Shown here piece by piece: positions 1 to 8,293 of a DNA stretch of 64,000 nt. Positions within the stretch are counted from its first letter, which is position 1, and every line of letters begins with the position of its first letter. A model generated the notes under the pieces. The model ran no database searches and was not told the origin of the DNA. It saw only the letters and a program-made list of their open reading frames with translations. Position numbers and translations under genes: made by a program. The DNA is from CAYUIG01 sp964444685 (GTDB taxonomy: Bacteria > Gemmatimonadota > Gemmatimonadetes > Longimicrobiales > RSA9), in NCBI GenBank assembly GCA_964444685.1, contig CAYUIG010000015.1:5317-69316 (forward strand), written 5' to 3'.

Positions 1-264
1 CCGTTCTTCAGTGCGGACCAGATCAATACGCCGCTGCTCATGTATCACGGCGCGGACGACAACAACACGGGCACGTGGCCGATCCAGTCGGAGCGGCTGA
101 TGCACGCGCTGACGTCGCTCGGCAAGACGGCGGCGCTGTACATGTATCCCTACGAGTCGCACACGCCGCGCGCGATCGAGAACAACCTCGACATGTGGGC
201 GCGGTGGATCGGCTGGTTCGACAAGTACGTGAAGGGAGCGGAGACGACGACCACGGACCGCTGA
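1..264 (+). CDS. S9 (prolyl oligopeptidase) family peptidase, C-terminal end
   Basis: The reading frame is open from base 1 and ends at TGA 262-264, so only the last 87 residues are in the window. The visible part looks like the end of an S9 alpha/beta-hydrolase peptidase. MYHGADDNNTG carries the strand and the Asp expected of the triad, and YPYESHTPR carries the catalytic His. The ending WARWIGWFDKYVK is typical of secreted S9 dipeptidyl or glutamyl peptidases. The nucleophile Ser and any signal peptide lie upstream of the window. Specificity cannot be judged from this fragment. Confidence 0.8.
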   Translation, partial: PFFSADQINTPLLMYHGADDNNTGTWPIQSERLMHALTSLGKTAALYMYPYESHTPRAIENNLDMWARWIGWFDKYVKGAETTTTDR

Positions 265-265
265 A

Positions 266-637
266 GTGCGCAAGCAGTACTACTTCCGCCGCGTTGACGG
301 TGAGCTGCTGGCGTGGGATGTCGATCGGCTGGTCGAGCAGTCGAAGACCCTGCCGCGGCAACGCGTGCCCCTCGCGCAGATTCGCGAGCTGGACGAGGTC
401 TGGTTCGGGGACGACGAGCCGGCGACGTGGCGTTCACTCGTCGCCCATGTCCGTTTGATGGATGAGGCCGACCTGGCGTACCCCATCATCCTGTCCGCGG
501 ACGGCCGCGTGATGGATGGGATGCACCGGGTCGCGAAGGCGCTGCGCCTGGGTCGCGATGCCATCGAGGCGGTGCGATTCGACGTGGACCCCGCGCCGGA
601 TTACGTTGGACGCGGTCCGGAAGACCTACCCTACTAA
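266..637 (+). CDS. ParB-like DGxHR protein of unknown role
   Basis: A 123-residue cytoplasmic protein with a GTG start two bases after the preceding stop, so it is probably cotranscribed. Near residues 75-90 it has ILSADGRVMDGMHRVAKAL. This resembles the DG(R/H)HR segment of ParB/sulfiredoxin-like nuclease domains, which bind a nucleotide, but only that short core is recognisable. There is no HTH or second domain, so a role in partitioning is not supported. Homologues of this size are usually left as hypothetical proteins. The family call is inference from one motif. Confidence 0.6.
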   Translation: MRKQYYFRRVDGELLAWDVDRLVEQSKTLPRQRVPLAQIRELDEVWFGDDEPATWRSLVAHVRLMDEADLAYPIILSADGRVMDGMHRVAKALRLGRDAIEAVRFDVDPAPDYVGRGPEDLPY

Positions 638-651
638 TCCAGGAGACGGCG

Positions 652-879
652 ATGGCGAAGAAGCGTCAGACGTTCGATCGCGCGGCACGCAAGCGGAAGG
701 CCGCGCGCAAGGCACGAGCCGAAGCGAAGGCCATGCGGAAGGAATCGGCCGCGGCGCCTGCGAAGAAGGCGGCTCCGAAGAAGGCGGCGGCGAAGAAGAC
801 CACCGCGAAGAAGGCGACGGCGAAGAAGTCGCCGGCGAAGAAGGCAACGAAGAAGGCCACGAAGAAGTCGGCGGAATGA
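652..879 (+). CDS. Lys/Ala-rich histone H1-like small basic protein
   Basis: A 75-residue protein with an AGGAGA ribosome binding site 8 bases before ATG 652. Residues 1-30 are rich in Arg, Lys and Ala. From residue 35 the protein is a run of PAKKAA/PKKAAAKK units like the tails of eukaryotic H1 and bacterial Hc1/AlgP-type proteins. Such tails are disordered and bind nucleic acid by charge. The DNA is built of tandem GCGAAGAAG-type codons, which makes it prone to slippage. A role in nucleoid compaction is plausible but inferred from composition only. The next gene starts 4 bases after its stop. Confidence 0.7.
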   Translation: MAKKRQTFDRAARKRKAARKARAEAKAMRKESAAAPAKKAAPKKAAAKKTTAKKATAKKSPAKKATKKATKKSAE

Positions 880-883
880 TCCC

Positions 884-1804
884 GTGCTGACGCGGCGCGA
901 GTTCGTCGCCGCCGGCGTGGCCGCACTGCCTCTCGCAGGCGTGCGGCCACGTCCGCAACGGGCGTCGCGACTGATCCTGCTGGGCACGGCAGGCGGCCCG
1001 ACGCCGAAGCCAAACCGCGCCGCACCCGCGCAGGCGATCGTCGTCGGTGACGCGACGTACATCATCGACTGCGGCAACGGCGTCGCGCGGCAGATGGTGC
1101 TCGCCGGACTGACACTCGGTTCGATCCGCGGCGTCTTCATCACGCACCACCACTCCGACCACAACGCGGACTACGGCACGCTCCTCCTCCTTGCCTGGGG
1201 TTCCGACCTTGCGACCGCGGTCGACACGTTCGGGCCACCGCCGCTCGCGGAGATGACGCGCCACTTCCTGGCGCAGAACGATTACGACATCCGCACGCGC
1301 ACCGCGGACGAGGGGAGGCCGCCGCTCGCGCCGCTGATCCGCCCGCACGAGATCGGCGCGGGAGGCGAGGTCATGGAGGATGGGAACGTGCGTGTCACCG
1401 CCGCGGTCGTGGAGCATCCACCCGTGGCGCCCGCGCTCGCCTACCGGTTCGACACACCCGACCGATCGTTCGTGATCTCGGGTGACACGCGGCCGTCGCA
1501 AGCGCTCGTGGAGCTCGCGCGCGGCGCCGACGTGCTCGTGCACGAAGTCATGCACGTACCTTCCATCGATGCACTGATCGCGCAGGAACCGAATGCGACG
1601 ACGCTGCGCGAACATCTGCTCGCGAGCCACACCACGACCGAGCAGGTCGGCCGCCTCGCGACCGAGGCAGGCGTGAAGACACTCGTACTCTCGCATTTCG
1701 TACCGGGCGGCCACCCGTTCGTCCCGGACGAGGTGTGGTACGATGCCGTGCGGCCGCACTTCTCCGGTGAGATCATTGTGGGCCGGGACCTTCTCGAGGT
1801 GTGA
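884..1804 (+). CDS. Secreted MBL-fold metallo-hydrolase (RNase Z / arylsulfatase-like)
   Basis: 306 residues from GTG 884. The N-terminus has twin arginines (MLTRREF) followed by a hydrophobic stretch, suggesting Tat export after cofactor insertion. The metallo-beta-lactamase signature HHHSDH lies near residues 87-92, with further metal ligands likely in the HPPVAP, SGDTRP, HEVMH and LSHFVPG segments. The spacing resembles RNase Z-like arylsulfatase/phosphodiesterase members rather than true beta-lactamases. The substrate is unknown. It is followed 4 bases later by the cupin gene and probably shares its mRNA. Confidence 0.82.
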   Translation: MLTRREFVAAGVAALPLAGVRPRPQRASRLILLGTAGGPTPKPNRAAPAQAIVVGDATYIIDCGNGVARQMVLAGLTLGSIRGVFITHHHSDHNADYGTLLLLAWGSDLATAVDTFGPPPLAEMTRHFLAQNDYDIRTRTADEGRPPLAPLIRPHEIGAGGEVMEDGNVRVTAAVVEHPPVAPALAYRFDTPDRSFVISGDTRPSQALVELARGADVLVHEVMHVPSIDALIAQEPNATTLREHLLASHTTTEQVGRLATEAGVKTLVLSHFVPGGHPFVPDEVWYDAVRPHFSGEIIVGRDLLEV

Positions 1805-1808
1805 CCCG

Positions 1809-2171
1809 ATGACAGAGACGAAGCGGTATCGCTGGAACGACCTGGAAGTCGAGCAGGTCTCGGATGCGATGCGTCGCCGGCTGGTCTCCGGCGAGCGGAT
1901 CATGCTCGCCCAGGTGCTGCTGTCGAAGGGCGCGCTCATTCCGCGGCATCAGCACGTGCACGAACAGATGGCGTACATCGTAGCCGGCCGTCTGCGGTTC
2001 AAAGTGGGTGACGACAACGAAGAGCTGACGGTCGGTGCAGGCGAGGTGCTGCACTTCCCGTCGAACGTGTGGCACGAAGCGGAAGTGCTGGAGGATTCGG
2101 TCGTGCTGGACGTGTTCAGCCCGCCGCGCGAAGACTGGATCCAGCGGACAGACGCGTACCTGCGGCGATAA
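1809..2171 (+). CDS. Small cupin-domain protein
   Basis: 120 residues. ATG 1809 is chosen because it begins just after the MBL stop and gives a normal-length single cupin. Earlier in-frame starts would lie inside the upstream gene. Cupin motif 1 is RHQHVHEQMAYIVAGRL and motif 2 is GEVLHFPSNVWHEAEVLE, so His and Glu metal ligands are present. Single cupins of this type often act as small-molecule sensors, isomerases or dioxygenase-like proteins, and the substrate cannot be named. It lies tail to tail with the next gene, 3 bases apart. Confidence 0.82.
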   Translation: MTETKRYRWNDLEVEQVSDAMRRRLVSGERIMLAQVLLSKGALIPRHQHVHEQMAYIVAGRLRFKVGDDNEELTVGAGEVLHFPSNVWHEAEVLEDSVVLDVFSPPREDWIQRTDAYLRR

Positions 2172-2174
2172 AGG

Positions 2175-2960
2175 CTACCGCAGCTCGTTGTGCTCGACGC
2201 GGTCGAGGAAGGACTCCAGCTTCTCCTGGACGGAACCGCGCATGTTGCCGTAGATCGCGCGGGTGCCCCACCACGCGCCGGCGAGTAGCGGCACGCCAAG
2301 GAGCATGAGCGGGTCCGCGATCGCCGTGGCCCAGACGGCGACGGCCCAGCCGGTGGCTCCCGCGGCACTGCTCCCGACCACACCCGCCACCAGTCCCGCG
2401 CGCGGATTGCCCATGTCGACGCTCACCTCGAGCAGACAGCTGTCGGCGTCGAGGGCTGCCACGGTCACATCCAGCTCCGGCAGATTGAGGAGCGGTTGGG
2501 TGCGTGCGAAGGCGCGCGTGAAGCGCGCGAGCCCCGCGGCGAGGCTCGAGTTGCGGACGTAGCGGGTCCGGTCGGGGAACCGCCGTTGCGGCAGCATCAG
2601 CTCGACATCGCGCAGGTATCGGTCGACGAGCGGGCCGATGGTGGCCGCGGGCCGGCGCAGGACGCGCGCCGCACGGACATTGCGCGGCCCGGCCAGCGTG
2701 ACCATGGCGCCGCTCTCGTCCACGGCGCGGCCGCGCACCTCGGCGATGGCGCGGCGGACCGTCGCGGGCTCGAGGCCCAGCTCCTGGCCGATGCGGATGA
2801 CCTCGAGCTCCGACACGCCGCTCTCGGTCCGGGCAAGACCCGTGGCCTGTAGCTCCACGGCGCGACGGATCACGGCCTCCAGCTCCTCGTTCGAGAAGCT
2901 GTGTGAGGTAACCGGCAGGTTCGAGGAACCGGTGCTGTTCGGGTCGTCGTCGGGTGTCAT
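2175..2960 (-). CDS. Membrane protein with N-terminal helical domain, unknown
   Basis: 261 residues from ATG 2960; an ATG 24 bases upstream is also possible, and neither has a strong ribosome binding site. Residues about 20-75 form a helix-rich segment (SFSNEELEAVIRRAVELQ, then LEVIRIGQELGLEPATVRRA) that looks like a small DNA-binding or SHOCT-like domain. Residues about 175-235 hold two glycine-rich hydrophobic helices, a probable hairpin membrane anchor. The C-terminus is a charged amphipathic helix. No enzyme motif is visible. It is convergent with the cupin gene and divergent from the retropepsin gene. Confidence 0.65.
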   Translation of the reverse strand: MTPDDDPNSTGSSNLPVTSHSFSNEELEAVIRRAVELQATGLARTESGVSELEVIRIGQELGLEPATVRRAIAEVRGRAVDESGAMVTLAGPRNVRAARVLRRPAATIGPLVDRYLRDVELMLPQRRFPDRTRYVRNSSLAAGLARFTRAFARTQPLLNLPELDVTVAALDADSCLLEVSVDMGNPRAGLVAGVVGSSAAGATGWAVAVWATAIADPLMLLGVPLLAGAWWGTRAIYGNMRGSVQEKLESFLDRVEHNELR

Positions 2961-3052
2961 ATTTCGAACGCGGTCGTCTTCCAAGCTACGAATGCACTGC
3001 GGCCGCGGCCACTGCCCACGGCCGTGCTCCCGCGGACAGGATCGATCGGCTC

Positions 3053-4282
3053 ATGAGGACCTGGCTTCTCGGTATCAGTCTGGCCGCGTTCGCGCCGCTG
3101 CCAGTCGTCGCACAGGCGGGGCCCGCGTGCTCGGCGCCCGCCGGCGCCGTCGACGAACGCACCTCGCTGATCGCGCGCCTGCCCTTCCATGCGAACAACA
3201 ATCACGTCTACCTGCGCGTATGCCATGAGAGCAGCGCGCTCGACTTCATTCTCGATACGGGCGCGCCCAGCTCCTTCTTCGATCTGAACACCGCGCGTGA
3301 CCGGGGCGTCCGTCTGGGAGCGGCGTTCCGTGCGAGCGGTGCGGGCGCTGGCACGGTACCGGGCGCGTTCCTCGAGGCGACGAGTGTGCGCCTCGCAGGT
3401 ACGGCCATCGACTGGCGCATCGCCGCGGCGATCGACTTCTCCGGCGTCACGCCGCGCGAAGGCCATCGCCTGGAGGGTGTGCTCGGCGGTGACTTCGTCG
3501 AGCGCTACGTGGTGCGCATCGATTATGCGAACCGCACCGTCGAGCTGCACGATCGCGACCGGTTCCGCGCAGCGACCGGTGTCGTGATTCCAATGATCAT
3601 CCGCACCCGCGAACCGCACATCGACATCGAGGTGGCGTTCGCCGACGGCACGCGCGTCCCCGCGCACATGCTCATCGACGTGGGCGGCTCCGGTCCGTTC
3701 AGCTTCCGCAAGGACTGGGTCGACGAGCACGGCGTGCGCGGTCGCGTGCGGCCGACGCAGCGCATTCACGGTGGCAGCGGCGTCGGCGGCGCAACCGTCG
3801 CCGATGCCGGCCGTGCGCCCGCGATCCGCATCGGCGAGCTCACGATCGATGCACCGATCGTCCACCTGTACGGAGATTCCACCGGGTATTTCTCCGAGAG
3901 CGGCCCTGTGGACGGCACCATCGGCGGCGACGTTCTGCGCCGATACATCGTAACCTTCGACTACGCTCGCCGGCAGGTCATCTTCGAACCGCACGACGGT
4001 GAAGTGACGCCGTTCGAAGCCAACATGACGGGTGTAACATTCGGCATGGACTCCGCGCTCACCAGCATCGTCGTGCAGCACGTGATGGAAGGATCACCCG
4101 CGGCGGAAGCTGGCTTGCAGGAAGGCGATACCATCGTTGCCGTGAATGGAGAGCCCGCGGACGCGGCCGTGCTCGAACGACTGCGAGAGCGCGTTCGCAC
4201 GGAAGGGGAGCGCATCGAGCTGACCGTGAGGCGCGGCACCACCGAGGAGCGACGCGTGGTCGTCACGCGCCGCGCGATATGA
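3053..4282 (+). CDS. Secreted retropepsin-like aspartyl protease with C-terminal PDZ
   Basis: 409 residues. ATG 3053 gives a clean signal peptide (MRTWLLGISLAAFAPLPVVA). Two retropepsin-like lobes follow in one chain. The first has FILDTGAPSSFF (Asp68-Thr-Gly). The second has MLIDVGGSGPFSF (Asp209), where the usual Thr is Val. Residues about 330-405 form a PDZ domain (HVMEGSPAAEAGLQEGD, then VAVNGEPAD). Bacterial proteins with this arrangement are periplasmic or exported proteases of mostly unknown substrate. The two lobes could form the active site within one chain as in pepsin. It is monocistronic, facing the broken DUF481 gene. Confidence 0.82.
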   Translation: MRTWLLGISLAAFAPLPVVAQAGPACSAPAGAVDERTSLIARLPFHANNNHVYLRVCHESSALDFILDTGAPSSFFDLNTARDRGVRLGAAFRASGAGAGTVPGAFLEATSVRLAGTAIDWRIAAAIDFSGVTPREGHRLEGVLGGDFVERYVVRIDYANRTVELHDRDRFRAATGVVIPMIIRTREPHIDIEVAFADGTRVPAHMLIDVGGSGPFSFRKDWVDEHGVRGRVRPTQRIHGGSGVGGATVADAGRAPAIRIGELTIDAPIVHLYGDSTGYFSESGPVDGTIGGDVLRRYIVTFDYARRQVIFEPHDGEVTPFEANMTGVTFGMDSALTSIVVQHVMEGSPAAEAGLQEGDTIVAVNGEPADAAVLERLRERVRTEGERIELTVRRGTTEERRVVVTRRAI

Positions 4283-4288
4283 CGTTGT

Positions 4289-5026
4289 TCAGAAGGTGAT
4301 CGTTATCCCGGACGTGAAGATGCGGTCGGTCTTCTTCAGCGGTTCACCCGTGTCGTCGAGTGCCGGCAGGTTGTCGTAGCGTACGACCAGCGAGACCTTC
4401 AGGCCGACGCGCGTCGACAGCGGCGCGACCACGCTCGTCTCCGTGTTGATGCGCAGGTCGTCGCTTTCCTCGAGGTTCGGCAGCACTTCCACGGTCTGGA
4501 GCAGGTGTGCGTTGCCGGAGAACACGTGCTTCCACGAGCCCGCACCGCGCAGCGACGTGAACGAGTCCTCCGTCCCGTCCAGGTTCTCCTGATCGGTGAG
4601 CTGGACGCCCGCTTCCACGTTGAGCTGGTCGATGTCCGTGGCGAGGATGCGGAACACGGAGCCGGCGCCGTAGGCGAAGCGCGAATCGATTCCGGCGAAG
4701 CGATCGCGATCAAAGGCGGTGAGCGCGTAGAGCGCCCAGCGCACGGCGAGGCCATAGTCGGCGCGCAGCGATGCGCGTCACTGGTCCGACGTCTTCGCGC
4801 CGTCGGTCTCGCCGTACACGGCGCCCAGGTCCTGCGTGAACTGCCAGCTCGCCAGCCGGTGGATCAGCCGTTCGGCGGCGTTCAGCGTGGTGACCGACGT
4901 GTTGCCGCCCACGCTCACGAAGCCGATGTCGGCCGTGAATTCGGTACGCGGCGGGGCGTCGGCATCCTGTGCGGCCGCGGGCCCGCTCAGCGCGGCCAGT
5001 GCGATCGCGGTGATCAGTCGCTTCAT
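4289..5026 (-). pseudogene. DUF481 outer-membrane protein, interrupted by in-frame TGA
   Basis: The frame runs from ATG 5026 to 4289, about 246 codons, and would encode a DUF481 family beta-barrel. It has a signal peptide (MKRLITAIALAALSGPAAA), N-terminal DIGFVSVGGNTSVTT and C-terminal SLVVRYDNLPAL followed by the terminal aromatic TSGITITF. A TGA at 4778-4780 splits it after residue 82 (TDGAKTSDQ, stop, RASLRADYGLAVRW) with no frame change, and both halves still read as one conserved protein. Either this is a recent nonsense mutation or a base-call error. Reinitiation at GTG 4744 would lack a signal peptide. No selenocysteine context is apparent. Confidence 0.8.
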
Positions 5027-5138
5027 GGGCGCCAAGCTAAGACCCGAGTCGGCCGGCGTGCAACGACGCTGGCCGTCGGTGGTCTGCAACCTTAGTGTGC
5101 TTTCTGCAGCACGGACCCGATGCGGGAGGCCTGACGAC

Positions 5139-5885
5139 ATGAGAACGGCGACACTGCTCGTTGCACTCGCGGCACTGCTCCTTCCCACTCGCGCCATCGG
5201 CCAGGCTGAGCGCACCACGTTCGTCATCGTGCACGGGGCATGGGGAGGGAGCTGGGACTGGCGGACCGTCGACAGCTTGCTGACGGCCCGAGGGCAGCGC
5301 GTGTTCCGGCCGGACCTCACGGGCCTTGGCAAGCGCTCGCACCTCGCGTCGTCTCTGGAGATCGGGCTCGACACGCACATCGCCGACATCGTCAACGAGA
5401 TCCTGTGGGAGGAGCTGACGGATGTCGTGCTGGTCGGTCATAGTTACGGCGGGATGGTGATCTCGGGTGTGGCCGACAGCATCCCGGGGCGGATCCGCGA
5501 ACTCGTGTACGTCGATGCGTTCCTGCCGCAGAACGGAGAGAGCGTCCTGACGCTCATGCCGGAAGGCCTGGGCGCGATGGTCCGGACGGCCGTGCGCGAT
5601 GGGCTGATCGTAGCGCCGTGGCTGCAGGCGGACACCGTGATACCGTACGACGTTCCGCACCCGTACCGGACGTTCGCGGACACGATCGAGCTGGGCGAGC
5701 GGTACGAGTCCGTGCGCGGGCGCTACATCCTCACCGCAGAGCCGGGCTCACCCGACGGGTTCGAGCCGTTCGCAGCCCGTGCGCGGGAGCGAGGCTGGGA
5801 TGTGGTCACGATGCAGACCAATCACACGCCGAACCGCACGCAGCCCGTCGAGCTCGTGGAGCTGCTGCTGGGCGGATCGCGTTGA
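5139..5885 (+). CDS. Secreted alpha/beta hydrolase (EstC/salicylate-esterase-like)
   Basis: 248 residues. ATG 5139 is chosen because it begins a signal peptide (MRTATLLVALAALLLPTRAIG). The oxyanion segment is VIVHGAWGGSWDW, the nucleophile elbow is VGHSYGGMV, and the catalytic His is in TNHTPNRTQP near the end. HGAWGGSWDW with DLTGLGKRSHL is characteristic of the plant SABP2/MES-like and EstC group of small esterases. The substrate is probably a small ester, but none is indicated. It is convergent with the next gene, 4 bases apart. Confidence 0.82.
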   Translation: MRTATLLVALAALLLPTRAIGQAERTTFVIVHGAWGGSWDWRTVDSLLTARGQRVFRPDLTGLGKRSHLASSLEIGLDTHIADIVNEILWEELTDVVLVGHSYGGMVISGVADSIPGRIRELVYVDAFLPQNGESVLTLMPEGLGAMVRTAVRDGLIVAPWLQADTVIPYDVPHPYRTFADTIELGERYESVRGRYILTAEPGSPDGFEPFAARARERGWDVVTMQTNHTPNRTQPVELVELLLGGSR

Positions 5886-5889
5886 GTCG

Positions 5890-6462
5890 TTAGTGACCCC
5901 AGCTCGGCGGAGGCGCCGGGACCTCACGCGTCAGATCGAACTCGACGCGGACGCGCCGATCGGTGCCCTCGCGCCGCAGCGCGTACGCGTACATCGAATC
6001 GGGGACGATCTCCACCGTCCAGACGTTCGTGACGGCCGCCGGGATCAGATTCGCCGTGTGCTCGTCCGCGAAGAACTCCTGGGTCGTTGACGTTCCTTCC
6101 GTGCGCGTGTCGCCGCCGTACTGTGTGATCTCGTCCTCGCTCCCGTCCTCGTGGCGGTGATCGTGTTTGAGACGCAATCCGTCCGGCGTCCGCGTGAAGA
6201 TCCACGTCCGTGAACGGTCCTCGCCCACGTTGAATGCCACGCGCACCTCTGCGTCCGAGCAGTCGTGCGCGTGCATGACCAGCACCTTGCCGGTGAAGAC
6301 CGTATCGGTCGGCGATCCCTGGACCAGCTGCCCTTCGTAGGCGGAACCGCAGAGCGACTGGAGCGAGGCCCAGAACTCATCCTGTGGCGCCGGGTCGGCG
6401 GCGGGCGCCGCGCGACAGGTTGCGAGAGCCACGGCACAAAGCAGCCAGACGTGACGAAGCAT
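5890..6462 (-). CDS. Exported protein of unknown function
   Basis: 190 residues from ATG 6462, chosen because it starts a signal sequence (MLRHVWLLCAVALATCRAA). The Cys at 16 could be a lipoprotein Cys, although LATC is a weak lipobox. The mature part has no family motif I recognise. It is rich in short beta-like stretches and contains LRLKHDHRHEDGSEDEITQY, acidic and His-rich and conceivably metal-binding, and ends in a proline-rich tail. It has its own promoter region upstream at 6463-6570, divergent from the small membrane protein gene. Confidence 0.65.
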   Translation of the reverse strand: MLRHVWLLCAVALATCRAAPAADPAPQDEFWASLQSLCGSAYEGQLVQGSPTDTVFTGKVLVMHAHDCSDAEVRVAFNVGEDRSRTWIFTRTPDGLRLKHDHRHEDGSEDEITQYGGDTRTEGTSTTQEFFADEHTANLIPAAVTNVWTVEIVPDSMYAYALRREGTDRRVRVEFDLTREVPAPPPSWGH

Positions 6463-6570
6463 CGAGTCTCCGGGTCGGGGTTTTTCGAACACGAATACTA
6501 GGACTGCAGTCCGGAATCGTCCAATCCGACTCATCGAGATGGCCCATGTGTTGCGGCGAATTCTTCACCC

Positions 6571-6960
6571 ATGAAGTTGGGTCTGCTGCTTCGCATCGCG
6601 GCCCTCTACATGGGGGTCGTCGGTATCGGTCTGATCATGGCGCCGGGTGCCTTCTGTACCGGTGCCGTGCCGGAGGATGCGTCGCAGGAGCTGCTCGCCT
6701 TCATCCGCCTGTGGGGCGCCCCGCTCCTCGGAATCGCCCTCCTCGACTGGCTGGCCCGCGACGCGGAACCGTCGAAGACGCGCGATGCGATCGTGTACGG
6801 CAACCTGGTCGGCTTCGCGGCGATCGCCGCCATCGACATCTGGGGTTCGTTCCTGGGTCATGCACGTCCGATTACCAAGCTCTTCGCCGTCGTGCACACG
6901 CTCTTTGCTCTGGCATTCTTCCTGGCCGCCAGGAAGTATCGCTCGGATCGTCCGGCCTGA
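6571..6960 (+). CDS. Small four-helix membrane protein
   Basis: 129 residues with four predicted transmembrane helices, at about residues 5-27, 42-60, 76-95 and 103-121. The loops are short and carry few charges. No catalytic motif is present. Similar small four-helix proteins in environmental genomes are hypothetical. It starts at ATG 6571 and lies 25 bases before the next gene, which has its own strong ribosome binding site. Confidence 0.7.
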   Translation: MKLGLLLRIAALYMGVVGIGLIMAPGAFCTGAVPEDASQELLAFIRLWGAPLLGIALLDWLARDAEPSKTRDAIVYGNLVGFAAIAAIDIWGSFLGHARPITKLFAVVHTLFALAFFLAARKYRSDRPA

Positions 6961-6985
6961 TCGGCCATCACATGGGGAGGTGAAC

Positions 6986-7297
6986 ATGCTGCTGGTTCGC
7001 GAGATCATGTACTGCAAACCCGGACAGGTGCGCCCGCTCACGGAGCGGTTCGTGAAGATGGCCGCGATGATGGAGAAGGCCGGCCAGGGTAAGATGCGCG
7101 TGATGACGGACTTCGTGGCAGAGCGCTACTGGACGCTGGTATGCGAGTACGAAGTCGAAAGCATGGACGCGTTCGAGAAGATGATGTCGGGACAGAACGA
7201 GACGCCGGAGTCGCAGAAGGAGATGGAGGAGCTGATGAAGGGCTACCACGACTTCGTCGATGTCGGGCGCCGGGAGATCTACAAGCTCGAGAACTGA
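6986..7297 (+). CDS. Small dimeric alpha/beta-barrel-like protein
   Basis: 103 residues from ATG 6986, preceded by GGGGAGG 6 bases upstream. The pattern of strand (LLVREIMYCKPGQ), long helix (VRPLTERFVKMAAMMEKAG), strand, strand (RYWTLVCEYEVE) and helix fits the ferredoxin-like dimeric alpha/beta-barrel or NIPSNAP fold. Such proteins may bind haem, small aromatics or nothing known. Met is unusually frequent. There is no signal peptide, so it is cytoplasmic. Confidence 0.65.
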   Translation: MLLVREIMYCKPGQVRPLTERFVKMAAMMEKAGQGKMRVMTDFVAERYWTLVCEYEVESMDAFEKMMSGQNETPESQKEMEELMKGYHDFVDVGRREIYKLEN

Positions 7298-7393
7298 CCG
7301 CCCGATTCTGGACCGGTCAGTCCCGCCTGCTTATCGTAGCCGTCCAGGCCGGATGTGAGGGCGGCAGCGAGGTCGCTCGGTACGGGGCTCGTC

Positions 7394-8215
7394 GTGACCA
7401 GAAGCATCGCAATCGTTCTCTTCGCGGGATTCGGGCTCACGCCGTTGGTTGCAGCAGCCCAAAGCAGCACGTACTGCGGAGCAATGCCCGGCGTTACGAT
7501 CCGCGGCGTTGTGGTAAACGACAGCACCGGTGTGCCCGTTTCCGGGAGCCGCGTGTACGGCGAACCGGGCCGGGATTGCCGGACCGTCACCGACGATTTC
7601 GGCCGTTTTGTTCTTTCCGGCATGCCGGCCGGCTCGATTCGCATCTACGTGAGCGCCGCCCAGTACAAGCCAATCAATCCGTTGTGGCTCGACGTCGAGG
7701 TCGGCGCGACGGAAACCGTCGAGATCCGCCTCGTCGAAGGCGGTCCGCTGCGTGATTGCCGCGCTGTGCCTGCGTGCGCGCTCCTCGTGGACGGCGAGCC
7801 CGTTGCCGGAATGGATGACGCAGCCGCGTTGCGTCTCGCCGCGCTCGGCACGGTCATCGGTCTCGTGTGGGGTGAGGTCACGGATGGCGAGCACTGGTAC
7901 GCATGCCTTGATGAGGAATCGCTGGATCTGCTTCCGGCCTTGAGCGAGCGCTACTCACCGGTGGTGTCTCACACTGAATGCGAACTACCCGAGGGCCCGC
8001 TCGGGAGTGAGCCCCGACGCATGCGTCACGCCGCCACGGGCAGCCCCGCATTCGGTCTGACCATCGACAGGATCACCGAGCCGCTCCCGAATCGCAGGGC
8101 GGTGCGGCTTTCCTACTATGTCGGGCCTCTCTGGGCTGCGGCCTGGGAGTGCGACGTCGAGCGCGGTCCACGAGGCTGGAGGCCCACGCTCTGCATTGTG
8201 CGTTGGATCTCCTAA
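7394..8215 (+). CDS. Secreted carboxypeptidase-regulatory-like domain protein
   Basis: 273 residues from GTG 7394, the start closest to a signal sequence (RSIAIVLFAGFGLTPLVAAA); GTG 7355 is possible. Residues about 35-115 have the carboxypeptidase regulatory-like fold: GVVVNDSTGVPVSGSRVYG, then TDDFGRFVLSGMPAGS. This is common as a surface or TonB-associated prealbumin-like domain. The C-terminal 150 residues match nothing I know and have several Cys that could form disulfides. It lies alone between convergent-free neighbours. Confidence 0.65.
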   Translation: MTRSIAIVLFAGFGLTPLVAAAQSSTYCGAMPGVTIRGVVVNDSTGVPVSGSRVYGEPGRDCRTVTDDFGRFVLSGMPAGSIRIYVSAAQYKPINPLWLDVEVGATETVEIRLVEGGPLRDCRAVPACALLVDGEPVAGMDDAAALRLAALGTVIGLVWGEVTDGEHWYACLDEESLDLLPALSERYSPVVSHTECELPEGPLGSEPRRMRHAATGSPAFGLTIDRITEPLPNRRAVRLSYYVGPLWAAAWECDVERGPRGWRPTLCIVRWIS

Positions 8216-8293
8216 GGTGTGCTGGCTGGAACGAGCACAAACGACTACCGTATGCGGAACGGCCGGCGGACCGTCGGCAACCGATACAGAGGA

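Noticed and set aside
626..1939. 437-codon frame opposite the MBL gene
   Set aside because: Composition is Arg-rich nonsense, typical of the antisense frame of a GC-rich gene. The forward MBL gene is certain.
4778..4780. Selenocysteine at the TGA of the DUF481 gene
   Set aside because: The position is not a redox Cys site and no hairpin follows. Mutation or error is simpler.
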